A stretch of 33,990 nt of DNA from Synergistales bacterium. GTDB lineage: Bacteria; Synergistota; Synergistia; Synergistales; Aminobacteriaceae. The notes under the pieces are model-generated. The model was given only the letters and a program-made list of their open reading frames with translations. It ran no database searches and was not told the DNA's origin. The DNA is taken from assembly GCA_025997935.1 (NCBI GenBank), contig BNVG01000005.1, forward strand, positions 1-33,990, read 5' to 3'. The position numbers and the translations under genes were made by a program. Positions 16,502 to 23,571 of the stretch are shown piece after piece. The stretch's first letter is position 1; the number at the start of each line of letters is the position of its first letter.

Positions 16502-17833
16502 CTACCTCTCTAAATATTCCGAGAACAACGGCTTGCGTTTACGCCCCTGTTCAACGTGTTCGGCGCGGCCCATGAAAGAGAGACTTGGAAAACATGGGAA
16601 AATCTCAAAGGATATACCACTCGGCCCTGTACGGTTCTTTCGTAACGTTGCTATGAGGCGTGGATGTTCTCCTTCGGTTAATGGTGTATCTCTCATCAGC
16701 TCCACCTCATAATCCACAAGTTGTTCAAGACTCGACCCGCCAATGCCGTGTCCTCCACCTCCGCCCTGAACCGCGTCACGCTTGCTCTCTCGGCTCATCT
16801 GTGACAGGAGGATGAAGGTTATTCCCCACGCTTTACGCCAGCGGCGTATGGCGTGTGTCACCTCTCTTGCCGTCTCTAATTCGGTTTTGAATCCCTCCAC
16901 GAGCGTCACGTAGTCTATGGCTACTACATCAGCGCCGCTCATCAGGATGGCTTCATTCATCTTGTTGAGGTTAAGAGGGCCTCCCATGACAGATAAGTTC
17001 TTGTCCTGTTCCTCCAATATCAATTTTGCCTGTCTATATTCATTGGCATCATTTCCGATATAATCCGTTGCTCGTTCTCTGCCACAATTCAAGATACGCA
17101 TTAACCGTCGCAGTTCTATTGTTTCAGGCGTCATATCCAGAGAAAAGAACAACGCTTTACCGTCTCTTTCTACGTAATGACACAGGAGATGAAGTAACAG
17201 GCTTGTCTTTAACCCACCCTCGCCGCCGACGATATGCAGCACCTCTCCCGCTGTTATGCCGCCCGGTATGAGCGCGTCTATTGCGTATATACCAAAACTA
17301 ACGGGAACAAGAGTCTGTCGATGTCGGATGGCCTGTTCTAATTCCGCACGGTGCCGTCTTCCTTCCGATTCGGCTTTGAACTGCCGTTCGACTTTCGGTT
17401 TTTTGGATAAAAGAGCCCCTCGATTTATAGCCCTCCTGACTTTTTCTGCCGGAAGTAGATTTCTGGCTGAGTAAATCAACACTCGCGCCGCGTCCTGTGG
17501 AGTCATGCGTTCTTCTTGAATGAGGTGAGGATACTGAAGCTCTATCATGTACGCCTGTACATTCTCATCTACGACAGCGGTCAACATCTCGCGGAAACTC
17601 ATACCGTTGGGAGCAAAAAGTTTGCTGTGAAGTTCCCAATCTATCTCTAACCGTGTATCCGCTTGCTCCTCAAGATAGCGCGTAATGTCCTCATAATTTC
17701 TGGGCTGTTGAATACCGTTTGTGTCTACATTCATGTCAATATTGCTATCAACACCAACAAGCTCCTTAGATTCAGACATTCCAATAAGTCCCTTAGTCTC
17801 AGACATCTCAGTAAACTCTTTGGCCTCAGACAT
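16502..17833 (-). CDS. DnaB/RepA-like replicative ATPase
   Basis: 443 residues. The C-terminal RecA-fold ATPase has Walker A GGEGGLKTS (203-211), Walker B VVAIDY near 306 and the sensor-like ILLSQMSRESKR. This is the pattern of DnaB C-terminal domains and plasmid RepA helicases. The N-terminal 200 residues contain helical HsdS-like repeats of no known domain. The start at 17833 is supported by AAGGAGGG 8 nt upstream; it overlaps the end of the initiator gene by 8 bp. The first 27 residues are three tandem 9-residue repeats starting with Met. It probably loads onto or unwinds the iteron origin. Confidence 0.75.
   Translation of the reverse strand: MSEAKEFTEMSETKGLIGMSESKELVGVDSNIDMNVDTNGIQQPRNYEDITRYLEEQADTRLEIDWELHSKLFAPNGMSFREMLTAVVDENVQAYMIELQYPHLIQEERMTPQDAARVLIYSARNLLPAEKVRRAINRGALLSKKPKVERQFKAESEGRRHRAELEQAIRHRQTLVPVSFGIYAIDALIPGGITAGEVLHIVGGEGGLKTSLLLHLLCHYVERDGKALFFSLDMTPETIELRRLMRILNCGRERATDYIGNDANEYRQAKLILEEQDKNLSVMGGPLNLNKMNEAILMSGADVVAIDYVTLVEGFKTELETAREVTHAIRRWRKAWGITFILLSQMSRESKRDAVQGGGGGHGIGGSSLEQLVDYEVELMRDTPLTEGEHPRLIATLRKNRTGPSGISFEIFPCFPSLSFMGRAEHVEQGRKRKPLFSEYLER
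17753..17833 (-). repeat. three 27-bp in-frame tandem repeats at the start of the helicase gene
   Basis: Each unit begins ATGTCTGA and encodes MSEAKEFTE, MSETKGLIG and MSESKELVG. Because every unit supplies a new ATG, slippage would change length without breaking the frame. Only the first ATG has a strong SD. Confidence 0.75.
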
Positions 17834-18686
17834 CAGAAAAGCCCTCCTTGGCAAGCCAGTTGTGGAAGTAAGGAATGTAACGCTCTTCGCCTCGGTTAAT
17901 CTTGCCTTCGCTTTCTTCCTCGAAGATAAGAAATCTGTCGTTTATGGCTTTCATACGTTCTTTTCTCTTCTCTGGAGAGGTCTCCGCAGGGAAAATAGCT
18001 ATGAATGCCTTTTTAGCTTCACCCTTGTAATCTTTACGCGGGTAACGCTCCCAAATCTCGTTGAATGACTTTTCGACTCTTTTAGCCTCGTCGGTTAAAG
18101 CTGTGTCATTCTGTGGCCTTGGAGATTTTTGGAGCTGTGATGGCTGTGGTGACTGCGAGGGCAAATTGATTTGGTTAGACTGCGTTGAAGAACCCTTCGC
18201 ACAATCTGAGCGCTCCGCGCAATCTCGTTCATTGGGTATAGTTCTATAGGTATAGTTATTGGAGCTTTCAGAGCCTACCTCCTGAACTGAAAGAACCAAC
18301 CCATCGCACTCGTGGGAACTAACCTCGGTTCTTGCAGAGTTATTTACAGTTACTTCAGAACCAACCTCTGTTCTGTCAGGACTGTCTCCAGAGCCAACCT
18401 CGCTGCAACGAAAAGGCAAACTGTAAAGAGTGTTCGTAAATTCTTTCTTGCCGACTTCTCGGCGTTGCTTTTTGAGAATGTATCCGGCGCTTTGCAGACG
18501 TTGACTTGAGCGTTTAACTGTCGCTGATGACACTTTTGCTCGTTCCGCAATAGTTGATAGACTCGGCCATGCTTCGCCGTCACTGTTCGCAAAACTATCT
18601 ATTGCCGTATAGACAGCAATATCCAACGCCTTCAAGCCCTCGTCCTCAAGCATTTCTTTGGGAATAGCTATGAATTTTCCGTTCAT
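17826..18686 (-). CDS. replication initiator with N-terminal winged helix (HTH_36-like)
   Basis: 286 residues from the Met at 18686 (AGGTGAT 3 nt before the ATG; an upstream in-frame Met 45 bp earlier lacks an SD). Residues 1-85 form a winged-helix domain (IPKEMLEDEGLKALDIAVYTAI, WPSLSTIAERAKVSSATVKR, LQSAGYILKKQR) like HTH_36 replication proteins. A Ser/Asn/Gln-rich linker (about 95-195) leads to a C-terminal segment (FNEIWERYPRKDYKGEAKKAF, YIPYFHNWLAKEGF) typical of phage and plasmid initiators of the DnaD/RepO sort. It likely binds the iteron array and recruits the adjacent DnaB-like ATPase. Confidence 0.75.
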   Translation of the reverse strand: MNGKFIAIPKEMLEDEGLKALDIAVYTAIDSFANSDGEAWPSLSTIAERAKVSSATVKRSSQRLQSAGYILKKQRREVGKKEFTNTLYSLPFRCSEVGSGDSPDRTEVGSEVTVNNSARTEVSSHECDGLVLSVQEVGSESSNNYTYRTIPNERDCAERSDCAKGSSTQSNQINLPSQSPQPSQLQKSPRPQNDTALTDEAKRVEKSFNEIWERYPRKDYKGEAKKAFIAIFPAETSPEKRKERMKAINDRFLIFEEESEGKINRGEERYIPYFHNWLAKEGFSDV

Positions 18687-18694
18687 GGCATCAC

Positions 18695-18952
18695 CTATAT
18701 GACCTGTTGAGGAACAAGGTTTTCTACCCATGCCCTAACATCGCTGGCGCGGTAACGTATGGTGTTTTGACCAACGCGCACAAACGGAGGCGCGGAGGTT
18801 CTGTTGCCGGTTTGTCCTTCGCAACGCGCTTTGCGCAGAAATGAAAGAGACACGCCAATTATTATTGCCGTCTCTTTCTCGTTGAGCATCAAGGGCATAT
18901 TGCTCCAGTCCGCCGCTATTGGCTGAGTGGCTATACGTGACTTGATCGTCAT
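18695..18952 (-). CDS. AlpA/excisionase-type HTH protein
   Basis: 85 residues. The core MLNEKETAIIIGVSLSFLRKA ... FVRVGQNTIRYRASDVRAWVE is the MerR-like excisionase/AlpA fold (helix-turn-helix plus 'VG...IRYR..D...W'). The ATG at 18952 is chosen because AAGGAGGT lies 7 nt upstream; a GTG three codons earlier overlaps the SD. Such proteins activate integrase or act as excision factors on mobile elements; here it heads the replication genes and may instead control them. It overlaps the upstream membrane-protein gene by 4 bp. Confidence 0.8.
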   Translation of the reverse strand: MTIKSRIATQPIAADWSNMPLMLNEKETAIIIGVSLSFLRKARCEGQTGNRTSAPPFVRVGQNTIRYRASDVRAWVENLVPQQVI

Positions 18953-19536
18953 GCCGCACACCTCCTTGCGGTGTGGTTACGGCAAGACAAACGCCAACAG
19001 CCGAGGTTGCGCCACGGATAGGATGAACTATTCAGTTTTTTGTGAAATGTTGGGGATAATGCTAATGCTGGATATAATACTGGTGTTAATGATGTTGTTC
19101 GTATCGTTGATGTGGTTAGTGTTGCTGATATTACAAAATACGATAAAGGCCCGGGTGGGTCCGATTGATCTGATTCTCCGTCGTCAGAGCTATTTCCGGA
19201 AGAGTTGGATGATGCCGAATGTGAAACGCTATGGTATGAACGACCATTGTTGTGAGCGCGATGGGCAGTATGGCAAGTCAATGCCCGTTTAACAGTACGT
19301 ACTTTCTGAGATAAAAACGCTTGTTTCTCAAAATGGCGCGCTACGCTACCTGAGATACCGATAGCTCCGGCGAGTGGAACAAGCATTATGCCCGTTGTTC
19401 CAACCCACAGCGCGAGGAACATTCCCGGAACAAGAAAACCGCCGCACAAGGCCATTGTTACCATAACGCCGGCCATTTTAATAATAGACCAAGACAGCCA
19501 CTGAGCTCTTACGCCATAATTTCGATGCTTCATCAT
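18949..19536 (-). CDS. hypothetical membrane protein
   Basis: 195 residues, no family recognised. The first 65 residues contain two strongly hydrophobic segments (about 13-38, SWSIIKMAGVMVTMALCGGFLVPG; 40-63, FLALWVGTTGIMLVPLAGAIGI). A basic stretch VRTVKRAL and a Ser/Asn/Asp-rich tail follow. The first half looks genuine and follows AGGTGAT before the start. The C-terminal 70 residues are low-complexity with an Asn/Thr repeat-like DNA composition, and a competing frame there is equally open, so the real C-terminus may be shorter. It is the first gene after the promoter at 19637-19665. Confidence 0.5.
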   Translation of the reverse strand: MMKHRNYGVRAQWLSWSIIKMAGVMVTMALCGGFLVPGMFLALWVGTTGIMLVPLAGAIGISGSVARHFEKQAFLSQKVRTVKRALTCHTAHRAHNNGRSYHSVSHSASSNSSGNSSDDGESDQSDPPGPLSYFVISATLTTSTIRTTSLTPVLYPALALSPTFHKKLNSSSYPWRNLGCWRLSCRNHTARRCAA

Positions 19537-19636
19537 ATCACCTGCTTTCTTTTGTTTTCTAAAACATAACTATAACTTTACGATTTTGTCTGCGCTTTGA
19601 CGCAGGGTTCGTCTCCTTTGCCGAACGTTACCTTGG

Positions 19637-19665
19637 ATAATGACGGTTTTATCTATAAAAGTCAA
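19637..19665 (-). promoter_or_regulatory. promoter of the rep-par operon
   Basis: On the minus strand TTGACT (19660-19665), a 17-bp spacer and CATTAT (19637-19642). It lies about 100 bp upstream of the first gene. Between it and the gene is a small hairpin CTGCG/CGCAG near 19588-19605 that would be in the leader RNA. Confidence 0.6.
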
Positions 19666-19721
19666 GTAGCGTTAAAAGTGAGGTTTTTCTTTCTGTGGAA
19701 CAAATACGGAACAAGGGAAAT

Positions 19722-19756
19722 AAAAAGGACTCAGGAGATTTTTCCTAAGTCCTTGG
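19722..19756 (-). terminator. rho-independent terminator following the tRNA fragment
   Basis: Read on the minus strand: AAGGACTTAGG, an 8-nt loop, CCTGAGTCCTTTTT, giving an 11-bp stem with one mismatch and a T-run. It lies just past the CCA end of the tRNA fragment. This is what one expects downstream of a native tRNA gene, and it suggests the DNA left of 19764 is the original 3' flank of that tRNA. Confidence 0.75.
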
Positions 19757-19763
19757 TATCACT

Positions 19764-19808
19764 TGGTGGGTGATAGAGGAATTGAACCTCTGGCCTCTTC
19801 CGTGTCAA
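19764..19808 (-). other. attachment site: 3' portion of tRNA-Val(GAC)
   Basis: The minus strand reads anticodon loop TTGACAC (anticodon GAC, Val), a variable region, T-arm AGAGG-TTCAATT-CCTCT, acceptor ATCACCC, discriminator A and CCA. The 5' side of the anticodon stem does not pair, so only the 3' part is present. P4-type integrases recombine in tRNA 3' halves and leave such a copy at one end. By the geometry of tRNA integration, the element lies on the side of higher coordinates, and an intact tRNA-Val should be found at its far right end. Confidence 0.75.
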
Positions 19809-19904
19809 GGGTCAGACTCGTTTTTGTGGGGTTTTAGTGCTACTGCATTTTTTGATATAAAGCCTTTAATTACAATACTTTATATACTGTTTTGTGTTCA
19901 CTCA

Positions 19905-19933
19905 TTTTCACTTGTTTTCATTCGTGTTATACT
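19905..19933 (+). promoter_or_regulatory. candidate integrase promoter
   Basis: TTTTCA (19905-19910), 17-bp spacer, TATACT (19928-19933), 38 bp upstream of the integrase ATG. Repeated TTTTCA/TTTTCATT motifs around 19904-19922 may also be integrase arm or regulator sites. Confidence 0.45.
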
Positions 19934-19971
19934 CGATTTGTTACAAGGGTGTTACAAAGGAGATGAACACA

Positions 19972-21201
19972 ATGCCAAAGGTGCGATTTTCAAATAGCGT
20001 TTTATCATCGCTAAAAGCCGACCCCGATAAGGGCGTTTGGTATTCGGACGAAGGATGTACCGGTCTACAGCTTTATGTCGGAGCTTCAGGTAAAAAAACT
20101 TATTATGTTCATTATAGACGGAAAGACCGGAAATTGGCGCACCATAAAATCGGAGACGCCGATTTATTTAGCGTATCTCAGGCGCGCGAAACTACAAAGG
20201 CGTTTTTGGCGGCGGTGGCATTGGGTGAAACTCCTTATATTAAGCCTGAAATTACGGAGAAAATATTTTTACAATCGTTTATCCGCGACATCTACGCGCC
20301 GTGGGTTATCGAGCATAGACGTACTGGGCAAGCTACTGTCGCCATGATAGAAAGCTCCTTTGGCTCGCTGTTCACCGAACCGATTGAAAGTATTTCCGTT
20401 GAAGCGCTTGAAAAATTAAGGTCTAAAAAACATGCCGACGGGGCAAAGGCATCGACGCTTAACCGACAAGCCACCGCTCTCAAGGCCGCTCTGAATTGGG
20501 GCGTCAAACGCGGAATATTTGAGACAAATCCAATGGCGAAATTAGAACGGCTCCCCGAAGAAGATTCTGAAACCAAATTACGTTATCTCTCCCCTGGTGA
20601 GCGGGCGCGACTCGACGCGGCACTTAATACGCGAGAGAAAAAAATACGTGACGAGCGCGACAGCCACAACGTATGGCTTGAAAAACGGAGCATGCCGCTT
20701 TTGCCCGACTTGAAAAAGGCCGCGTTTGCCGACCATATAAAGCCCATGATCATTGTGTCTCTCAACTCTGGGATACGGCAGGGCGCGCTTTTTAAGCTAC
20801 TATGGAGCGATATTGATTTTAGCGAGGGGATTTTGACGGTGCGGCCGGAATCGTCGAAGAGCGGCAAGATCATACACATCCCGATGAATGCCACACTTTC
20901 TGAAACGCTTGCGGCGTGGAAAAAACAGACGAGCGGAGAGGGGCTTGTCTTTCGGTCGTCTAAAAGCGGAGGAAAATTCGATAACTGCGACAGTGCGTGG
21001 AGAGCGCTCTTGGAAGACGCTCAAATCAAAAACTTCCGTTGGCATGATATGAGACATGACTTCGCGTCTCAGCTTGTAATGAAGGGTGTCGACCTGAACA
21101 CAGTGCGGGAACTTATGGGACACGCCGATCTGAAGATGACGCTGCGCTATGCGCACCTCGCGCCGAAGGTAAAGAAAGCGGCTGTGGATTTAATAGGGTG
21201 A
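19972..21201 (+). CDS. int: P4-type tyrosine integrase
   Basis: 409 residues. The N-terminal DUF4102 arm-binding domain (1-90, CTGLQLYVGASGKKTYYVHY, KIGDADLFSVSQARE) is followed by a SAM-like core-binding domain (95-195) and a catalytic domain with Arg269 (NSGIRQGALFKLLW), Lys in SSKSGK, His358-x-x-Arg361 (WHDMRHDFASQL), His384 and Tyr393 (LRYAHL). The start at 19972 is 9 nt after AAAGGAG. The in-frame ATG nine bases earlier abuts the SD, and more distal starts have no family support. It lies 164 bp from the tRNA fragment, the normal int-att arrangement, and would integrate the right-hand element into tRNA-Val. Confidence 0.92.
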   Translation: MPKVRFSNSVLSSLKADPDKGVWYSDEGCTGLQLYVGASGKKTYYVHYRRKDRKLAHHKIGDADLFSVSQARETTKAFLAAVALGETPYIKPEITEKIFLQSFIRDIYAPWVIEHRRTGQATVAMIESSFGSLFTEPIESISVEALEKLRSKKHADGAKASTLNRQATALKAALNWGVKRGIFETNPMAKLERLPEEDSETKLRYLSPGERARLDAALNTREKKIRDERDSHNVWLEKRSMPLLPDLKKAAFADHIKPMIIVSLNSGIRQGALFKLLWSDIDFSEGILTVRPESSKSGKIIHIPMNATLSETLAAWKKQTSGEGLVFRSSKSGGKFDNCDSAWRALLEDAQIKNFRWHDMRHDFASQLVMKGVDLNTVRELMGHADLKMTLRYAHLAPKVKKAAVDLIG

Positions 21202-21615
21202 TTATCTAATATCGTCCGGGTTGAAACGATAAGCGGGCAGACAATAAGAAGCGTTGGTCAAAAGCAAAAGTCTATCTCTGGCAGCGGAGTACAACATTGT
21301 AGAACCATTCACATAAATCAACTTACGCTTTTTAAGATAAGTCTCCTTTTCAATTGGCTCCGGCATATCACATTGGAAACGTCCGTATATACTTACAGCA
21401 AAAGTATAAGGGAATGTCGTGGAATCGAGGTCGTCTGGAGTTTTTATGTCAAGGCGGATTCCCCAAAAATTTCGTTTATGTGGAATTTTCCCGAGCTTAG
21501 ACGTTATGCTTAACTCGGGGTTCAAATATTGTTTAGCGTTATATGATTGGTTCATTAAAACCATTAGCGCCGGGTAATAAATTTGTTCAACCGTAAAAAG
21601 TGGTAGCAGACTCAT
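21202..21615 (-). CDS. SecB-like chaperone of a toxin-antitoxin-chaperone module
   Basis: 137 residues. The pattern is that of SecB-like proteins: an N-terminal strand region, a central SITSKLGKIPHKRNFWGIRLDI, then FPYTFAVSIYGRFQ and LIYVNGSTMLYSAARDRLLLLT, ending LPAYRFNPDDI. This mirrors SecB's 'VNGP..L.P..R......T...G.P...L.P' signature. The ATG at 21615 has AAGGAGC upstream and overlaps the hicB stop (ATGA). In TAC systems (known for HigBA, and reported for HicAB and MqsRA) a solitary SecB-like chaperone protects the antitoxin from proteolysis. Position as the last gene of a hicA-hicB operon fits that role. The SecB assignment is by motif recognition. Confidence 0.7.
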   Translation of the reverse strand: MSLLPLFTVEQIYYPALMVLMNQSYNAKQYLNPELSITSKLGKIPHKRNFWGIRLDIKTPDDLDSTTFPYTFAVSIYGRFQCDMPEPIEKETYLKKRKLIYVNGSTMLYSAARDRLLLLTNASYCLPAYRFNPDDIR

Positions 21616-22142
21616 GCACAAGCTCCTTCGTAAGAGTCATTTTGAAACTCCGCAACGGTTTCTTTCATTTTCTCCGTGTCTTCAAGTGGGATTTTCGCAA
21701 CAAAATGCTGATGTACGTGTGTAACCTCAGCGCCTTTTAACACGTTGGCCGCTTCTGTTAAAGCAGCCTTGCCACCCAACGCAAAATTGAGAAGATTAGT
21801 AATCAGCGTGTTTATACTGACGCCTTCTTCCTCTGCCATTGCCGACAGACCGGCGTGAAGAAACTTGCTCATGCGTAGAAGTATTTTTCCGCTAAATTCC
21901 TTTTCGGAATCTGTTTTTGGCTCTGGAATGTCTACATGCGCTTCAAGTAATATCTGAAGAATATCCCTTTTTACTTCTTCCAGATGTGCGCGTGCTTTCG
22001 CGTATGTATTTCCATGAGCGTTGACGGATGCTTCTCCAAGCAAGGGGATAGATAAGAAAACGCCCCCGCCGTCATCTTCAGGCAGTTCCATCACCTTAAT
22101 TTCATAAGGCAACGACATATAGTAGTCTAAAGTTTTATTCAT
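21612..22142 (-). CDS. hicB: HicB-family antitoxin, probably chaperone-dependent
   Basis: 176 residues. The N-terminal HicB partial RNase H-like fold (12-70: YEIKVMELPEDDGGGVFLSIPLLGEASVNAHGNTYAKARAHLEEV) leads to a ribbon-helix-helix DNA-binding domain (about 85-125: FSGKILLRMSKFLHAGLSAMAEEEGVSINTLITNLL). The C-terminal tail of about 45 residues (AANVLKGAEVTHVHQHFVAK, ending NDSYEGACA) is longer than in standard HicB and is a candidate chaperone-addiction segment recognised by the SecB-like partner. SD GGGGAG precedes the ATG. It overlaps hicA by 8 bp and the chaperone gene by 4 bp. Confidence 0.8.
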   Translation of the reverse strand: MNKTLDYYMSLPYEIKVMELPEDDGGGVFLSIPLLGEASVNAHGNTYAKARAHLEEVKRDILQILLEAHVDIPEPKTDSEKEFSGKILLRMSKFLHAGLSAMAEEEGVSINTLITNLLNFALGGKAALTEAANVLKGAEVTHVHQHFVAKIPLEDTEKMKETVAEFQNDSYEGACA

Positions 22143-22497
22143 CTGTGTTCTCCCCGTTCTTGCTTTCGCGGATTAAGCGCAATAATCTCACGGATTTTAA
22201 TATGTAATTCAAATAACAGCGAAGAACCATTCCTGTTTTTGTATTTTTGCCATGCTGTACCGCAACCGTCAACTGCCCCAATGGATTCAGTTTTGCAGCT
22301 TGAAGAATGTCCCTTGAGCCATGACGTATCGCTAATGCTCGTAATTCAGGATGAGAACAAACCCAATCAGTTTTCTTCTCATAAGTAAACCCGTAATAAT
22401 CCAAAACAGAGCGAACATTATCCCATGAATCTGTTTTAAGTCTGTTTTCACCCTGCCAACTATCAAGTATCTTTTGGATTTTTTCTTCTTTTCCCAA
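22135..22497 (-). CDS. hicA: HicA-like mRNA interferase toxin
   Basis: 120 residues with a TTG start nine bases after GTAGGAGG. The fold pattern fits an extended HicA: WDNVRSVLDYYGFTYEKKTDWVCSHPEL gives the dsRBD-like helix-strand with a candidate catalytic His in 'SHPEL', and LGQLTVAVQHGKNTKTGMVLRCYLNYILK corresponds to the 'HG....K..T...IL' end of HicA. It is about 40 residues longer than ordinary HicA. It overlaps hicB directly downstream. The conserved GSHxxF is imperfect, so the assignment leans on the partner gene. Confidence 0.68.
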   Translation of the reverse strand: MGKEEKIQKILDSWQGENRLKTDSWDNVRSVLDYYGFTYEKKTDWVCSHPELRALAIRHGSRDILQAAKLNPLGQLTVAVQHGKNTKTGMVLRCYLNYILKSVRLLRLIRESKNGENTDE

Positions 22498-22514
22498 AAA
22501 GATTTTCCTCCTAC

Positions 22515-22520
22515 ATTATA
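22515..22520 (-). promoter_or_regulatory. -10 box and candidate operator of the hicA-hicB-chaperone operon
   Basis: A perfect TATAAT on the minus strand (GATACTATAATGTAGGAGG) is immediately upstream of the hicA SD, so the leader is very short. The adjacent GTACCATGTAC dyad (22526-22536) is a candidate HicB operator. No convincing -35 is seen. Confidence 0.45.
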
Positions 22521-22642
22521 GTATCGTACATGGTACTAAAAAACTATAACATGTATGGCGTATTTATCACTTTTCACACGACGCGGTGCAGACGGTTTCC
22601 GGCAAAGAAAAGTTCATCATACATGGTCAGACTCCTTTCCGT

Positions 22643-22720
22643 TTATCCTCTGATCGGCACAACGCGTGAAAACATTACCTTGCCCCTAATTTCGCACCGG
22701 TCGTCCTCGTCGCGCTGTTG
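22643..22720 (-). pseudogene. gene-tail scar 3 (REGKVM-type end)
   Basis: The minus-strand frame reads QQRDEDDRCEIRGKVMF then SRVVPIRG and a stop (TAA 22643-22645), directly after the yoeB stop. Nearly the same tail recurs at 23181-23232. It is followed by AAAGGAG and a 16-codon frame (22574-22624, MYDELFFAGNRLHRVV) that looks like a truncated gene start. The remaining gene-free DNA between 22521 and 22721 shows nothing else. The tail resembles the end of an S24/LexA-type repressor, but weakly. Confidence 0.5.
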
Positions 22721-22721
22721 G

Positions 22722-22985
22722 TCAATCCTCATAATGTCCTTTGCAGGAGATAATCCGCAGATTTTGATTTTCGTCGGCTTCATAGATAAGCCTATGATAG
22801 TCGTTAATGCGGCGGCTGTAAGCTTTCCTGTTCCTCAGCGCCTCCGGCTTACCAATGCCATTCATGAATCCATTACGCTGTATGTCTTGAATAAGCGTAT
22901 TTATACGCGTTGTTGCCTTCTTGTCTATTGTCTGCCATTCCAAGTATTCCACCCATGCCTCTTTCGTGAAACTTAGATCATACAT
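22722..22985 (-). CDS. yoeB: YoeB/Txe-family mRNA interferase toxin
   Basis: 87 residues, standard YoeB length. MYDLSFTKEAWVEYLEWQTIDKK, then INTLIQDIQRNGFMNGIGKPEAL, YSRRINDYHRLIYEAD and the C-terminal CKGHYED match YoeB (WxxYLxWQ; G.GKPE.L; SRRI...HRLVY; .GHY.). The catalytic set Glu, Arg, His and Tyr is present. It cleaves mRNA at the ribosome. It overlaps the small antitoxin gene by 8 bp. Confidence 0.9.
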   Translation of the reverse strand: MYDLSFTKEAWVEYLEWQTIDKKATTRINTLIQDIQRNGFMNGIGKPEALRNRKAYSRRINDYHRLIYEADENQNLRIISCKGHYED

Positions 22986-23151
22986 TGCAGAATTTTTCTT
23001 CCCACTCTTTAAATGTCATCGTCACAACTTCGCCTCTCTCGGCCTGCTGAAACGATCTTTCGAGCTTCGCCAAATACTCCGCGTTCCTTAGAGCTTTTAA
23101 TGTCAACTCGTCGCTTGATACTGTTTCACGTTCTAATATTGCTGTTGTCAT
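22978..23151 (-). CDS. antitoxin partner of YoeB
   Basis: 57 residues, starting MTTAILERETVSSDEL and ending GEVVTMTFKEWEEKFCNV. The start at 23151 follows GAGAGGGAGTGAAAAGAT. The last third (RNAEYLAKLERSFQQ ... TMTFKEWEEKFC) is the likely toxin-binding segment. The N-terminal part is much shorter than in the two paralogous antitoxins upstream (23224-23448 and 23901-24104) and lacks their RRETLIRRVR motif. The gene has therefore lost most of the DNA-binding domain, or uses another operator protein. Overlap with yoeB shows translational coupling. Confidence 0.75.
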   Translation of the reverse strand: MTTAILERETVSSDELTLKALRNAEYLAKLERSFQQAERGEVVTMTFKEWEEKFCNV

Positions 23152-23180
23152 ATCTTTTCACTCCCTCTCTAAACTTCTGC

Positions 23181-23232
23181 TTATCCTTTTATCGGCACAA
23201 CGCGTGAAAACATCACCTTGCCTCTAATATCG
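23181..23232 (-). pseudogene. gene-tail scar 1
   Basis: The minus-strand frame DIRGKVMFSRVVPIKG ends at TAA 23181-23183. About 42 bp at the DNA level (CGGCACAACGCGTGAAAACA...CCTTGCC on the plus strand) is nearly identical to 22650-22692. It overlaps the end of the orphan antitoxin gene and precedes the SD of the YoeB antitoxin. Confidence 0.6.
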
Positions 23233-23448
23233 GCAGAATTTTTTTTCCCACTCTTTGAATGTCATAGTGATTCCACGGCCTTCTTCCAAATCCTTAATTG
23301 ACTTGTCGATTTTGGCTATATACTCCGCGTTGCGCTGTGTTTTTGTCACATCATCAATAAACTCAATCATCGACTCGACCGCGCTGTCCGGCAGATCACG
23401 GACGCGACGGATAAGTGTTTCTCTGCGGTCTAATGTCGCTGTAGTCAT
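23224..23448 (-). CDS. orphan, chimaeric antitoxin
   Basis: 74 residues. The first 20 (MTTATLDRRETLIRRVRDLP) are nearly identical to the YafQ-type antitoxin at 23901-24104. The last 35 (RNAEYIAKIDKSIKD, GITMTFKEWEKKFCRY) match the YoeB antitoxin at 22978-23151. No toxin follows; a gene-tail scar does. It is either a recombination product, or an anti-addiction antitoxin able to bind the YafQ-antitoxin operator and the YoeB toxin. The SD is AAAGGAGTGACAAATC before the ATG. Confidence 0.75.
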   Translation of the reverse strand: MTTATLDRRETLIRRVRDLPDSAVESMIEFIDDVTKTQRNAEYIAKIDKSIKDLEEGRGITMTFKEWEKKFCRY

Positions 23449-23463
23449 GATTTGTCACTCCTT

Positions 23464-23570
23464 TCAAAACACCTTCCATGGCGTCGTAATGTCCAACACT
23501 TTAATTACCTTGCCGAGAATGCGGAACGTCTTGGACTCGTCGCCGTCGGCGGCGTCAATATATATAGTAG
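23464..23570 (-). pseudogene. gene-tail scar 2
   Basis: The minus-strand frame IYIDAADGDESKTFRILGKV, then IKVLDITTPWKVF and stop (TGA 23464-23466), lies between the yafQ stop and the orphan antitoxin SD. It has the same 'GKV' step as the other two tails but a different last part. It resembles the C-terminal strand of S24 peptidase-type phage repressors; this is not proven. Confidence 0.5.
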
Positions 23571-23571
23571 G

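Noticed and set aside
22530..22976. 148-codon plus-strand frame over yoeB
   Set aside because: Antisense to the clear YoeB gene and the tail scar; no ribosome-binding site.
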